A stretch of 64,000 nt of DNA from JAEDHM01 sp964368645 (lineage in GTDB: Bacteria; Bacillota; Clostridia; Christensenellales; CAG-1252): NCBI GenBank assembly GCA_964368645.1, contig CAYJBY010000010.1:44155-108154 (forward strand), read 5' to 3'. The position numbers were made by a program, and so were the translations under genes. A model generated the notes under the pieces. It did no database searches and was not told the DNA's origin. It saw only the letters and a program-made list of their open reading frames with translations. Shown piece by piece: positions 63,928 to 64,000 of this stretch; within the stretch, counting starts at the first letter, position 1, and the number at the start of each line of letters is the position of its first letter.

Positions 63928-64000
63928 ATGGATAAATCAGCCTTAGAATTAGAGAGAATCAAGTATGAGACTGAGCCCTTTGTTGTCCCAGCCCAGAGAA
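63928..64000 (+). CDS. Partial ORF at right edge, divergent from ppdK
   Basis: ATG at 63928 with AGGGG 7-8 nt upstream; 24 codons are seen, reading MDKSALELERIKYETEPF onward without a stop. Too short to recognise. Good ribosome-binding site and divergent position make it likely real. Confidence 0.5.
   Translation, partial: MDKSALELERIKYETEPFVVPAQR

Overview
The window looks like a chromosome segment of a low-to-mid GC Gram-positive anaerobe of class Clostridia. Evidence: a dnaG-rpoD-trmK-NIF3 housekeeping cluster, pyruvate phosphate dikinase, a large (Alu-domain) SRP RNA, a 6S-type RNA behind a strong promoter, a type-2 IleRS, a GGGtGRT/NifU-like pair and SipW-type protein export. An uncultured gut lineage (Christensenellales-like) is a guess; no 16S gene is present.

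The left third (about 0.1-22.8 kb) holds the most interesting content: a cyclic-di-GMP-linked surface-protein locus. On the minus strand, in transcription order, it holds a Lys/Ala-rich coiled-coil ORF, a SipW-type signal peptidase, an intact EAL phosphodiesterase, an EAL protein with ruined catalytic residues, a sigma-A-type promoter, a class I c-di-GMP riboswitch, and a four-gene translationally linked operon. That operon encodes a 3676-aa leucine-rich-repeat (LRR) protein, a 1279-aa LRR protein and two small membrane-targeted proteins of 334 and 293 aa. The two largest proteins have SipW-cognate-like N-termini. A GGDEF cyclase ORF lies head-to-head with the coiled-coil ORF at an odd junction near 22.32 kb. 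I infer one circuit: c-di-GMP is made and degraded locally, sensed by the riboswitch, and sets output of a giant matrix or adhesin protein exported through the local SipW peptidase.

From 23 to 35 kb, all minus strand: a membrane protein with a RyR-like C-terminus, a CDF metal transporter, a GNAT acetyltransferase, two MacB-like ABC proteins, a GPH-family sugar symporter, an LRR lipoprotein and PilT. The pilT promoter carries an A9 tract in its spacer. A MazF-type toxin follows without a visible antitoxin.

From 35.9 to 42 kb, plus strand: the NifU-like scaffold and GGGtGRT protein, then a solute-binding lipoprotein paired with a hybrid histidine kinase. From 42.4 to 53 kb, minus strand: tRNA-Glu(CTC), 6S RNA, a P-type ATPase, a TIM-barrel/acyl-CoA-synthetase fusion, an RluA-type pseudouridine synthase, an rRNA methyltransferase-like protein and IleRS. 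SRP RNA and a NYN-LOTUS protein follow on the plus strand. From 54.5 to 63.8 kb, minus strand: a SPOR-domain protein, a zinc-ribbon protein, NIF3, TrmK, RpoD, DnaG and PPDK. Partial genes touch both window edges. All assignments rest on reading motifs by eye; no database search was run.
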